Source of the DNA: Trichoplax sp. H2
Taxonomy: Eukaryota > Placozoa > Uniplacotomia > Trichoplacea
Assembly: GCA_003344405.1 (NCBI GenBank)
Contig: NOWV01000310.1
Location: 1-53,905, forward strand
DNA length: 53,905 nt
Direction of reading: 5' to 3'
Position numbers and translations under genes: made by a program. The notes beneath the pieces were generated by a model. The model saw only the letters and a list, made by a program, of their open reading frames with translations, did no database searches and had not been told where the DNA came from. Shown here piece by piece: positions 27,387 to 40,264 of this stretch. Positions within the stretch are counted from its first letter, which is position 1. Every line of letters begins with the position of its first letter.

Positions 27387-28192
27387 AGCGTTTTTTTCCT
27401 TGGATGTTGAAACGCTTGAACCTGTCTTGGTTGGCCGCTACGGATTTGTTGTCCGTCTACTATACGCTGAAATTGCGATCGACTTGATGGAAGAAGTTCG
27501 TTGACTGTCCTTCTCCCTTGACTGATGAGCTATGCCACGGGGGCGGCAACAACTATACTGTATAACTTTGGTGGCAATTTTTTTTTTCGATCTGAATGCT
27601 TTGTATCAATGTCAATCTCAATACTGTACTACTATAAACTCTTCTTTATGATACAATCACTTGATGGAGGCAGCGATGACTGAGCGCTTGAAGAAAATCG
27701 CAATCAAAATAACAGTGGAAAATCTCCATATTCATACCATAGATTAGACAGCCTTTTAATTGCTTCATAATATCATTCTATTATGTGAAGCTGGCGCCAT
27801 GCATCTGTACTTCTCCATTGTCGCTACGGTTTTAACATAACAATAGTAACCTACTGACTAGTGTATACAGGAAACAACAATATAAAAATGGCTGTAATAG
27901 GCAGACAACGATGGGTGGAAAGAAAAGAATATTCTACTAAATGTAGTCTTATGGATACCGTATATTGTCTTGCAGAGTGAAAAAAGTCTTATCACCAAGC
28001 TTGAAGGAAGACTTTACCTCGATGCCATTCCTTCGACGTTACGTCCAAACTGCTGATGTAAACTTTCCGTATTTGGCTGCCTGATCGAGTGTTGCATGGC
28101 GTAGATGGACGATTATTCTCCATCGAGTGGATTTGATCTGGCGGACGTTCATTAGCTAACCGAGTCGACGACATCAACGACGTCAGAGACAT
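27387..28192 (-). CDS. Two candidate coding exons of an unknown gene
   Basis: Exon A, 28192-28018, starts at a true ATG (MSLTSLMSSTRL...) and runs 58 codons to GAG|GTAAAG. Exon B, 27504-27387, enters at a CAG acceptor in the matching phase and ends at a strong donor, GCT|GTAAGT; its product is Gln/Arg-rich (SRSQFQRIVDGQQ). Both are GC-richer than their surroundings. I do not recognise the product. Exon B leaves in phase 2, while the RBMS exon at 19280 accepts phase 0, so a direct join to RBMS is not possible without a further exon. The acceptor of exon B lacks a pyrimidine tract. The opposite strand of B is also open, ending in a stop near 27509. Confidence 0.3.
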
Positions 28193-31100
28193 TTTCCAGT
28201 AGTCTTTGATGACAAACCCATTGAGCTTTGTATATCTAGGTGCCTGAGGTACCTTTTACCTTGATGGTCTAGACTACTTTTACGCTATAATCTGCGACTA
28301 TCGGCATAGTGATACTAAGAGTTAGCGATCGATTCCTTACTACTGCTGGACTATCATGGGCCTACCATGGTCACAACGATTCATCATCATCATCATCATA
28401 ATAGTATTATTGCAATTATTGCAATTACTATTATTCTTATTATTATTTTTCGATTTTTCCGACAGTCGAAATCTCATTTGCATAAGCTTCTCGGGTATTC
28501 AAAGTCTTTCCCTTCCATGGTAGAACTTAATATTGGACTACAACGACCGTTTCATCACATACTGTCCCATTACAAGTACTAGACCGACTCCTTTGCTCCA
28601 GTTCGACGTTAAGACTATCCATTAATTAAGCCATTTCCTAGGGAAATGCAGGATAACCCATGAGTATTCTTATTGCTAATAGAATGGCTTGTTAGTGATA
28701 TTCCCCGTAATAGACTACTAATCGACAGTAAATTTTCAACTGTAATTATAAGACTCATTTTGATGAGTTACTAGATTTAAATTGCTACACTGTAGTGTTC
28801 GCTGCTGTCTTAGGATCAGCCGTGTTAGTTAAGCTTTTGCCAAGGAATAGCAATAAATGATGATCGTTCCTGAAATAGGGCAATGATATAATTTGTTCAC
28901 AGATTGCGATATATACAAAGGGGCATTACATTAAAGGAGATAGTAGATGGACCGGTAGTATTGCAAATCACTACGATAATAGCTTCAATCCAATACGTAT
29001 TTAATTTGAATCAAAAGTTGTCTCTACAATGCAGTTAGAACAGTGCTTATGACAGCATATCAAGCAAAAACAGTCTTGAATAAATTGCTAGGTTTATTTT
29101 CTTGTCTCCTCGACTTAACTGTAATCTTAACTAGGCACAATGAACAAACAGTGCTGCAGAATGATGTAAAGCGGTTAGCGATAATGTATATATGCGTATA
29201 ATCACATTACTACCGATAATAAAATAGTGACAATCAATTATTCAATTAGTAGTACTAATTCGATTAATTATTTATATAAATTAATATGATGCATAGGGCT
29301 ATCTATTTCCAGTTCATGTTAACAGGATTAATCCAATTAAGGCAGTAATCGTTATGTTCTCTCGTGCGACACTAGGTCAATCACGCAATATTAGGTTAGA
29401 AACTGTAAAGTAGCCGAAGCGTGGAGTCCACTTTTTTACTCTGGGTTGCCTTCCCACTAGTGATCTATACGAGTATATATAATCTAATTGATAATCCTAT
29501 CTTTCTTAATGAAATGTAATTAGAATAAAGCCACTGACGAATATGCATACTGTGCTCGATATCATAAATGACTGTCAATCTAAAGCGGTTGGCGATAGCA
29601 CCCGGATTAGAAACAATTTTTACTTTCAAATAATGACCATATAGGTCGTCGCAATCAATATCTCTACAATAAATTCATTCACAGAGGTAATCAAAAAGGT
29701 GTCAAAAGTATTCTAATGAATTCATTACTGTACAGTAATTTTAAGAACGTTTCATCCGGAACCCAACGGTTGTGAACTAAATGCATTAGGAAGGATCATG
29801 AAATAACTGCCATAGACTGTATTTATATATTTTCAAATGGAAAAAGGCCTGTAATACAATCCGGTTAAGTGATATCTCATTAATTATTATAAAAATTGAT
29901 GATGCCCAGGCTGGTCTGGCATCTACTGCAGACGCATATCGTTAAGAAAGAGTACTCATTTTAGGTATGTTCTCTAAAATTCATGAAACTCACTCAGTTG
30001 AAGTTATAGTCATCCTTCTTAAAATAACTATCCCATAATTCCTGTATTCTACATTGTTGCAGCTGGATCATTCCACTTTACCTGTAACAATTATAGCTTC
30101 GAGAGCCGATGCAAGATCAGTATTACACTGGTAAATCTTGTAAAGTATTGCCTACTTAGGAAAAGAGTTCTGTTACTCATAGAACAGAAATTCTAGTAGC
30201 GCTTTACCCTAGACTACTAAGTCTCTTTATAAAAATAAGTACGTAGTCCATGGTTTTTACTTGATCAATCTATTGTCGACTTAATTCTTGGACACTTTAA
30301 CTATATGTGATAGTTGATTCAATTCAAATAGGACTATATCGAATAGGTGTTATGTATATTCTACTACGCTATTGAACATAAAATTTCATTTACTACCTAC
30401 CGTATACAATTTCAAATCTCTGCAGTTCATCATTTCATAAGACAACATAGAATAGGACACTTATTTGGAATTAAAAAATGCCATGCATGCATAAATGCAT
30501 AGCTGCTATTAAAATAACTGGTGGCAGTCTCTATTTATTGTATGAGTAAAATACAGTATATACTAACGAAACAAGATCGATACAAATCCCATAAATGCCT
30601 AGTGATTCATTTTGCATGAATAGAGGAGCTGGTCAACATCGCATAGCAAATAAGCCCAAATTCCGCAAAACAGCATGGTCACAGGATTAGAAGTAGTATT
30701 GCTATATGGTGGTATAACCATATTTATCCAACTGCCATTTACTACCGTACTGTATACAAATATTTATTGCATACAAACACACCCAATATTGATCTTAAAC
30801 GTTAACATTAATATGCTTAACTATAAATTATATTTTGAAAATAAAGCTAATGACTCGTTTCATGCTACCAGTTATAATACTAGAAATACACACAAATCAC
30901 GTCTAAGGTCTGTTCATGCAATTTCAAGTAAAATCTACTATCTTTAATTCCCTAGTTCTTTCGGCATAGTATACTAAATATCTGGAATGATAGTCAATTT
31001 AGTATATACAGTACTATAGTACTGCTAGTAAGATCTACCATAGATTATTAAATAACCTAGTAGTCCAAGGATCTACATACTCGATTAAGTCAATTCATGT

Positions 31101-34100
31101 CGCCACTATACCATTAGATAATTAGAAAAAGGTAAATGTTCAATACATATGTGAAACAAAGAAATAGCAGAGGATGCTGAGTAGACTCCCTGAAATCGAT
31201 GCATTTACGATTATTTTATCTGGGCAATCCACTGTAACTCAAGCTATTTCTATTCTACCTAAATTACCAAATAACCAGTCTTAAATTGATACAATCGATG
31301 CAGGCGACCAAAAGAAACAAAGTCACTCCTGTCCTAAAAATACTGTACTATTATGGCAAACCTTTAGCAAAACTAACTATTATCATTTCAAATGATAGGA
31401 TAAAACAGCCATCGACCGCCTACTAATCAGCTATATGTACCCGGACTCTTCACTGACTATTACGCAAACTTTGAATAAAGAGCTAAAAATGGCCAAAGCA
31501 TAGAAGTAATCAATTACAAATAGATATTAACTAAATTTACTTCAAGTAAATACCATTCCTATGACTCATTCCAGTCAATTGGTGGACGGATTGGAGATAG
31601 ATTAAAAATACTCCGACTTTATTTTGAGAAGTGCAATCCTACATTTACGCCCAATATGACAATGACAGTATCGTAGTTATCCAACAACATATAAATTATT
31701 TTAAGGTACACTGCAGGTACTGATTACATAATATCACCAAATCCTTCTATAAATTATAATTGATAAATTATTATAATTTACTTCATTTCCTGTATGCCAT
31801 TTTGAATAATGAATGCGATTCTATACTTTAATTAACCAATATAGAAATTGAATTTAGATTTTATTGATACCATGTAGCTTCTTTGAAAACAATTAGCTTT
31901 AACTAGTGGCGCCCGCCACTGCCGGCCCTAACTTGTTTACCTAATACTAGATGAATTAGTCGGCTTTCATTATAATTTTATTTGTTAATACACTTGTTCT
32001 ATATGATGTGTCTATTATTCTCATGTATTATCTTCTCAAATCGTACTCCATTTGTCTCTTAAATAATAACAAGCCATCTTAGGAAACAAAAGAAATCATT
32101 TAATTCCTCTTTTCAATGTAATTTTTACCACCCCATTCCCGATGTTTGAAAGATACAGTCTAGCTAGTAATACTCTTTTAAAAATGGCCACGTTACGCTT
32201 AGCTAGTGTCGAATAATTATTATTAAAGTAAATCTCTCAATGTAGCGAGTATGCTTTATGTGTACTTATAACAATAATAGAATTGGATATTATGGTTAGT
32301 ATCGAATGATGAATAACATACACTTGGCTGTAAAGCAAATAGAAAGAATAATTGCCCATAAATCATGTACAAACGTTCCATTACAATACAAAATGAAGAT
32401 TAACTGATTATAAGGTTTGAATTGTCCTTAAATTGCGTACGATACGATAACATCTATTTATTATTATATCTACCTACCAACGTATCTTTATAATTTATAT
32501 GCTTCTAGTCTGGCGATACAGTCTTTCTATACATAGTTTCATAAAAATAGTAAAGACATACTAATCAAATCGTAGCATCATTTTTTTTTTCAGAAAATTA
32601 TTATAAAAGTGTTGAAAGCGAATAGGTTAATAGACAAATACAGGCCATCAATACCGCTGATAGCATCAATTAGACCTAATCATTCAATCCTGATAATTCA
32701 CTATGAAGACGTTTAGAAGAAATGGAAATTCAGATTAAAATTGATATCGATAAGAACAGCTGCTTTGACTACTGTGAACTCGTATATACGCGTACCTATA
32801 TCATCGATTTGGTTACAGATTCAAATCTTGCATGTGTTGAATGATGACGAACACAGAGTTAAGTAAGACTAGTCAAGGGATTTCACTTTACTGTACTTAC
32901 AATATTATACCCAATGCTGACTCAAGTGAAGTACCATCGAGAGGCTTGTGTTGAATAGCCACCACACATCAGCGAATTAGTAATCATTCTTTTAGAATAG
33001 GAATAATACATTATACAAGGATAGAAAAAGTATACAAATAGATGGATTTAGAGCCAATTATGTACTCTGTAGATAACTCCCTTACGCTTTCTTACTTTCT
33101 ACTAGATGTACTGTATAACCAAGACTACTATGGAATGCTATTATAACGTAAAAGTGATCAATTAATTATTTCCTTCCAAATTATATCATTAATATACGAG
33201 TAGACTGCAATATGGGTAGCAACTACGGTAACGGCGATTATTATAGTATAGGATGTAAAATTAATAGAATACCCTTATGAGAGCATTATGGCTTTTCAAA
33301 TATTGTAATAAGCTAACCATTATTAACTTGCATGTCTGGAATAAATCTTTTCCTTGACATGTCTGCACTACCGAGTTAAGGCTGACAAACAGGCGCCTAA
33401 TACATCTTGTCGCGCAATAGTATTAGGTATATCAATCAGAATCACTAAAATTTTACGTGGCTCACAGGTAGAACGCTAAATGTTATCAGATATTACTAGA
33501 TAATTTAAAAATATACGAATATGTGATTTCTTTCAGCTAAATAGTAGTAGAGATTAGACATTTTATAAAGTCAGTAATATCTGATGACATGCTTACAAAA
33601 ATCGATTATAGAATTATAACTTCTCTATTAGGGATATTTTGTAAGCTAATGCCTCTTATTCTCTACATACGAGTACTCGTATAGCACACATATCGCCAAT
33701 AAAACTATTTGAATTAAGGACATATTCGTTCCTCAATACCATAGGCATGTATATATACATTTACCGTTATGGACCACCGGATAAAATACATTACTGTTGG
33801 TACGGCAGTTTATAGTACGGTAAATGTATTGATACTTTTAATTTTTGTCATAGAATGAATAAATAAGGTCACTCTGCGGTATACTGCATCATAACCAGTT
33901 ATCAAAGAAAACCTCTCGACAGTAATTGTGCAAATTAGTTGTCACATAGTGCGTAAACGGAAACAAATTCAAGTAATGGGATAAAGCAGATGCTGTTCAT
34001 GATCACACTCGTACATTAAGAAACAATTCTTTTAATTTCTAAGCATTACGATATACATAAATAATCTTCAAATAGCCACTCAATAGATTAGATGATAGCG

Positions 34101-34622
34101 ATATAACAGCTCAGAGCATGAGATAAAGTAACTATAGCTATTGGCCTATTGCTACCCAGTACAGTGACGAAGCAGCAATGCTGATTTACCTTGAGTAAGC
34201 AACATATTAATATAGTAAATTTCAAAATTGACGATACAATGACGATAATAATATATCTAGATATTTAGAATTTTAATTTTTAAGTTATTAGGTCGTAGTA
34301 AAACGTTAGTACAAGAATTAAAGTTTCTGGTATACAGTATCATTAATCATACACTCTATACACGTAGTCTATGTACAAAGTTTAATATATTCGATTCACA
34401 CTAGTAAAGTAAGAAATCCACAAAACGAATAGCGCTAACTTGATTTCTTACATAATATTGCTATGATCAATTACAGTACTGAAGCAAAATATCTGGGCAA
34501 AAACTAGAAAAGAATAGAATATCAAGTCATTTCGTAGATACAGTCAGCTAAATAACGCCCAAAAAAATGATAAAACAAACCAGATACTACATGTGTTGAG
34601 GAATTAGAAGCTACAAAATCAT
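28193..34622. other. Long non-coding region, no recognised gene
   Basis: About 6.4 kb without a supported gene. It contains simple sequence (CAT repeats near 28381-28400, ATT runs near 28430-28450), a GC hairpin at 31905-31920 and an AT inverted repeat at 31751-31779. The 90-codon frame at 30675-30947 is AT-driven and unconvincing. Confidence 0.4.
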
Positions 34623-34628
34623 TTTATT
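34623..34628 (-). terminator. Polyadenylation signal of the tastin-like gene
   Basis: AATAAA on the minus strand, about 50 bases past the stop codon at 34680-34682. Position and orientation fit a cleavage signal for the gene that ends there. Confidence 0.55.
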
Positions 34629-34679
34629 ATGAAATAAAATTTAAATCAGCATTCATTTTTTTAAGCAAATGTTACATTT

Positions 34680-37219
34680 TTAAGGTGAAAATGTATTTAA
34701 TGAAGGTTTTATCGGGCTAAAGTAGGCATCACACCTATCGTGTAGGAAATTACCGATCGGATTGGGACATCCACGTTGAAGAGCTGTGTCACCGGTTACT
34801 GGACTATTAGCTGACTTAATAATACCAATTAGTTCCTCATTGGGCCTATTGTCGTTGTATACCATACTGATTCGGTTTAACTCTCCTTTAGCAGAAGCAG
34901 AAGTTGGTAAGGCTTCTTTAACATTATGCAACGAACGAGCCAATGGCAAAGGGTTGTTATCACATGAGCCTTTGGTAATGTCGCCACTATCGATAGCATT
35001 TAATTCTTGATGCCACGATTTATTATTTGTTACTTGGCTAGGAAACGAAGTAACAGAATTTAAATCTTCACTATTTATATAAATGTTATCATGTTTTGGA
35101 TTAAATGGAAAGGCAATAGCCGTAGCAATCCTATAGCGAAACTCTTTAGATAGAGTTGTTGAACTGTTGTTAGAACGATATTCTAAGACGTTCTTATCTG
35201 TATCTGACGAGCTAGACACTGCTTGGGCAGGCATAGAAACTGTAGTTGTACTGCTTGATTCAAAAACTGGCTTGTTCTCATTTACACATTCTTGATTCAT
35301 ATAAGATTGACTGCTATAATCTTCGTGGGTACTACCATAAGATTCACCTCGACAGTTAAAATAACGCTTTTTTGTAGGTCGATCATAAATTGATATTCTT
35401 TTCAAATTGTTAGTAATAGTGCTACCCGTATTATTGGATTTCTCCCCTTTTCTACTCGAAGTACCTACGCCAAACTGATCAGGAATGCCACGACCTTTTA
35501 AAATGCTATTTAGGGCATCTTTATCGGGGTGAAATTCTGCTTCTTTTTCAAAAACTTTCTCATTTAAATTCATCTTTAGCGCTAACGGATCTTTCTGGGC
35601 TGATTTACTATGTGGTATATCATTCTTTCTAAGTGAAACTGGTGTACGTAGTGACTTGTAATTTAATGGTCTAGAACGACTTATAGATGCTGACGCTGAT
35701 ATCACTCGTTGTGGTAGTCCGACTACAGGAGTATTTTCTGTTTCAACCTTCTTAATCCTTTTAGCCGTATTAGGTGTTTTAGGTGGAATAAAGCTAAAAG
35801 TTGCCATTGGTTCATGATGGTTTACTCTATCAAACTTGCTATTAGTAGAAACATCCTCTTCAATTCCACCTTTGCCGATTTCCAAATCCTGCACATTACT
35901 ATCACCTACGATTAAATTTACTGGTAACTTTGTCGTGCTTCTACCTGGTGTCGCTAAATTTCCAGTAGTCGTTTCTTGAATATTCTCACTGGGTTGATCT
36001 AATATCTCCTTAAAAAAAACTTGACGAGAATTGCTTTGGACCCCTGTTCCCAAATGATTGCTCTTATGCCGACTTAAGTCCGCAGGAATATTACTACGAT
36101 AGAATCAAACATTATTTAAGCTGTTAATAAGGCATTTTAAAAGTTTGTAAGCAAGTTCTGTTAATTGTAAACTTTACAAATAATTTCTAACCAGTTATTT
36201 TCCTTTAAAGTTTTCCTATTAATTTGTCGCATTTTCTTATCATGAGGCTGTGTCAGTAAAACATGCGTAAGAAATAATTTAATATTATACATGTCTACAT
36301 TCCGAGTATACAATACACACAGCATGGTAAAAATAGTTACAGGTTGTATTGTCGAGTTTTACCTACTGCATTTTGTGATTGGTAATAACAGAATTAATCT
36401 AGCCTTTAATAGATCCCATTTTAAAACTAAAAACAGGTATGCATGTAATCTTATATATTATACCTTATCTTTCAAATTGCTATTAGAGCGTAAAAGCCTA
36501 TCCTGGAGGGGTCGATCTTGTTTTACGATTTTACAGTTGATATTATCGCTGGCTTTCAAAGGCTATGAATGATTAACAAAATATTGCGTTATATATCACA
36601 TCTTATTTCAATATAAGAGCGTACAAGTGTTATCCTAGTGTTGTTGATTTACAGTAGTCAAAACTCCTTTGAAATACTTTACCTTGATTCGATGTTTACT
36701 TTCAGCAATGCCCTAACGTTGATTAGATTAAAATGTGTTAAAAATGATAACCGAGTAATTCATAGCAAAAATATTTACGATAAATATAGTTTCAAAAGCT
36801 ATCGTCAATATAGACAGTAAAAGATTTCTATTGAAAATATCGCTGATTTTACAAAAAATTGTATTTCGATTTTAATAGAAATATGATTATGCGATAACCT
36901 TATGCAGTTGTTGTTCCCCTTGCTGAAGTATTTTTTTGAATTTTGGAACAGGTTTAACCTTTCCAGATTTATTCACCAATCTCTTTGGCTAAATATCCAA
37001 GATCGTAATAATACCGGACAGAAATGAAAAATAATTACAGGTTAACAACGTTAGCTAAAATTGACCACCCACCCATTGTGTCAAAAGCATGACGTGCTAT
37101 TAAGTTTCAAATTAAAAATTATCCAACTCCAACTATAACGGCAGTATTATAGGACACATGATGTTTCGGCTTAACATACCTTATTTCTTAACTTGACCGC
37201 GGACTTGGAGACTGGTATC
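34680..37219 (-). CDS. Tastin (TROAP)-like protein, 5' end missing
   Basis: Five exons chain in phase: 37219-37180, 36988-36899, 36562-36464, 36398-36367 and 36093-34680, giving about 558 residues. No start Met is visible, because the first exon enters with a split codon; at least one upstream exon is missing. Three islands resemble vertebrate tastin: a basic IPVSKSAVKLRNK segment at the N-terminal side; EFHPDKDALNSILKGRGI (compare a DPAALATIL..EGV motif in human TROAP); and the C-terminal NPIGNFLHDRCDAYFSPI (compare NPVATLLEWQDALCF). Between them the protein is Ser/Thr/Asn-rich and probably disordered. Human tastin acts at the mitotic spindle and centrosome. The family call rests on my recollection of the human sequence and short motifs, so it is moderate; the coding nature of the last exon is near certain. 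Confidence 0.55.
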
Positions 37220-40200
37220 CTACTATAGTAATATAGGACAGATATCACGAAGTTATTTATATCAGCAAATACTTGCTGCTACTTCGCTAAAGTTTAAATG
37301 TGTATTTATGCAAAAACATACTCGTAGTAAAGACTATTATTGGAAGTTAGTGGACGTTGACGTACAGTAATATGAAGGATCAGGTTTTAAGGCCTGATCC
37401 TATCAAATACATTAGTATAGTAGCTCTGGTGTGGATATACTGTAGTGGTTACGTTTATGAAGATTAATTGAAGCTCCGATGATTGATTGCACTATAAATC
37501 AATTAATATACTTGCATTTTTGGTAATAAAATGACCACATCATCAATACGAGTATTCTCTCAATAAATACTGGACTAGTAAACATTTTAAAATTAACTAC
37601 CTTTTAATTTTCCTTGCTTGACCTTTTGATCGAATTGCATGATATTTGGATAGATGAGATCATAGCATAATATAAGTAATGAAATTTCTATACATTAATG
37701 ATCTCATAAAACATGTTGTATATGTACATACGATAGGAAAAATACTTTAGTGCCTGTTTATTTTGATAAAAGGTAGCAGGCTCAGAATTTAGCAAATACT
37801 GTCAGTTTATAATGGATTATATACTCTTATCACAGAAACACTATGGTTAGATGATATAGTTTATCAACCTACAGTATACAGTCTACTGAATTTAGACTTC
37901 ATTCGCTAACAACACTTTCACTGTTCAATGACTGATAACTATCAAACATGGCATAATACGGGTACAGTATTTGCTGTATCAGGCTAGAGCTGAAGAATGA
38001 CATCAACAGTAATCTACAAATAAGTTGATCGCATCAAGTTGATTCTGCTCTGTTTTTAGTCTACGTCAGTTGCATAAGATGCTATCATCGAGCTTACCTC
38101 CTATACGATCTCCTTGATTTTCTTTATTTTCTACGTCGTTCATGATGACTTTTAAACTTTTCAAACACCTATACAAAGAATTAGATAAGAGCATAAAAGA
38201 CAAATCATTCGGTTAAAACACCATTAGATCGTGCCTAATTCAACGAATCTAAGCTACAGCACATAGCATCATGGTACTACGATGAACAAGTAAGTTTTAT
38301 CCACCTTTTTTCTCCAGGCTAATAACACGATTTGCTTCTTATTTTCGAGGAAGGACTGAAAATGATCTATACAATGTAACCATCAACAGAGCTCCAACGG
38401 CAAACTAGACGTCCTGATAGTCAATGCCTATAGAAGAATATGGTTGAATGATGGCAATACTTACTGAAAGGCAAGTAAACAATTTAAGTAAAGCTGTGGT
38501 CTAGCTAATAGCATCCAAACTTCTTCACTGGCTGCTGTAGTCTACTGCTTTGACCAGGATTGCCGGGTAGAAATTTTGAAAAATAACATTTTGAACGGTA
38601 ACCAATGGATTAGTCCATTTTTTACGCACGCGCATTGAAAGCTGCGATGGCCGATACAACTGGAGCCTTGCTGATCATTCGGGCATGGCCTAAAAGGTTT
38701 TTCTATTGTTTTTGTAGTACTGTATGGTCGATATAGTATGCAGCGAAGACCGGAGAGCCGATGGATGGACTTCTCCTTCAGCTACTACATAGAAAGGGAT
38801 TTAAGGATTTAAGGAATTTGGACAAAATTGATAGCCCAGGCCCGATTTTGGTCATGTTAAACATTCACATTAGTTATGATAGATGAAAGTATTTTCTCTT
38901 TCAAGTTTAGACACTTTTTTCTTGGTCAAATATTGAGTGATCCATCCCCGACATGATGCTACAACATCAACGACCATAATGTGCACTACTGTGCAGTTAT
39001 GGGGTTTGCTTTGAGACTACGTCTACAAGCATACTGTACTACCATAGACTGCTAAAAGAGAAAATTCTCTTGGAGTTTTCGCTTTGAAGTCCATGACTGT
39101 CGATAGCATAGTCCATCGAGGGTAAAAAAATGGGTTAAGGGGTAGGTTTAGGTAGATACCATAGAGGTATATGGTAGATACAGATGGAGTAGTCTAAAAT
39201 GAGTCCATACTGCTCGCGATTGTTGTCCAAATGAGCTGCTAGGTAGGTTTTTACACAAAACAGAAAAGACTTTCTTTGCTCGAGATCATACTCGTACAGG
39301 AGAGCACTTTGCTGACTGAGAGAGCGGAGTAAGTATGATCAGACAAGAACGACTAATAACTAGGACTACTGTGTTAAAAAAAGAACGAGAAATGACGTTC
39401 ACTTGAATGAAAACATGGAGACCGATTAGTTGATTAGTCATTTCAAGTATATTGCAGATCTGCTATGGTTCACTAGACTATCCAAAATGGACATGCAAAT
39501 CAGCTGCTAGATTAGTTTTGTTTAGTATGGTATACGCTCTCATAGATTCCGTATAGTAAAATGACGGAAAATAGGATAGGCCTGCATATTATATGGCACT
39601 ACACGACCACTTCTCATCCCACGCTCTTTCTTTGAAGTAGTTTGTCTGCAACAAATACTGTTCTGTTAAAATTAGCATTTGTAATTCATGAACATCAATG
39701 AACATCGATCACGAATGCGATTGGACACTTGTGGCCCCACTACTGTATCTTCTTTCCAATGTAGGTGATCTCACTGGAAGGAAGAAAGCAATAATGCTGT
39801 CGATAGATGACTAGGAGATGCTATTTAGTCATACACTGCTCGTCGTACGTACTGGCTAGTTAGCTCATTTCCAGCTCAACAAGCTACCATATTGTTGATT
39901 GTTTTTTTTCATAATATTTCTCTTAATTCAATTACAAGTAGCTTATCCTTAAGAAAGCTTATTCTATTCTATTAATGAACTACTAGTATCATTGTCCGCC
40001 ATCTTGCTAGCAGTAACTCAAACCTAGCAGTATTTATAATTTTTGACGTACATTTTAGGAATTCAGTTTCAGTCACATTACTACGCAAAACAATATAATA
40101 CGTATACATTAGCCCTATATATTAACATGTCTAATGTATCAGTAGGACAGCTTAAACGAAATGTACAAAGTAATTGATGCAAAATAGTTAAGGCTAATAT

Positions 40201-40259
40201 TAATACATAATACAGTACAGTACAGTTCGTCGAGTCCCGATGTTCTAAATATACATTTC
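37220..40259. other. Region upstream of the tastin-like gene
   Basis: It probably contains the missing first exon(s) and promoter of the minus-strand tastin-like gene, but I could not identify them. A GC-richer patch lies at 38615-38700, preceded by a TTTGAA/AACGG/CCAAT cluster at 38589-38605. ATG-led frames in this patch are short. Nothing else is recognised. Confidence 0.4.
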
Positions 40260-40264
40260 CTAGA

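Noticed and set aside
30675-30947. 90-codon plus-strand frame in the desert
   Set aside because: Composition follows AT content, with no domain and no splice context.
36291-36572. 93-codon plus-strand frame
   Set aside because: It lies opposite two phase-compatible minus-strand exons of the tastin-like gene (36562-36464, 36398-36367) and has no features of its own.
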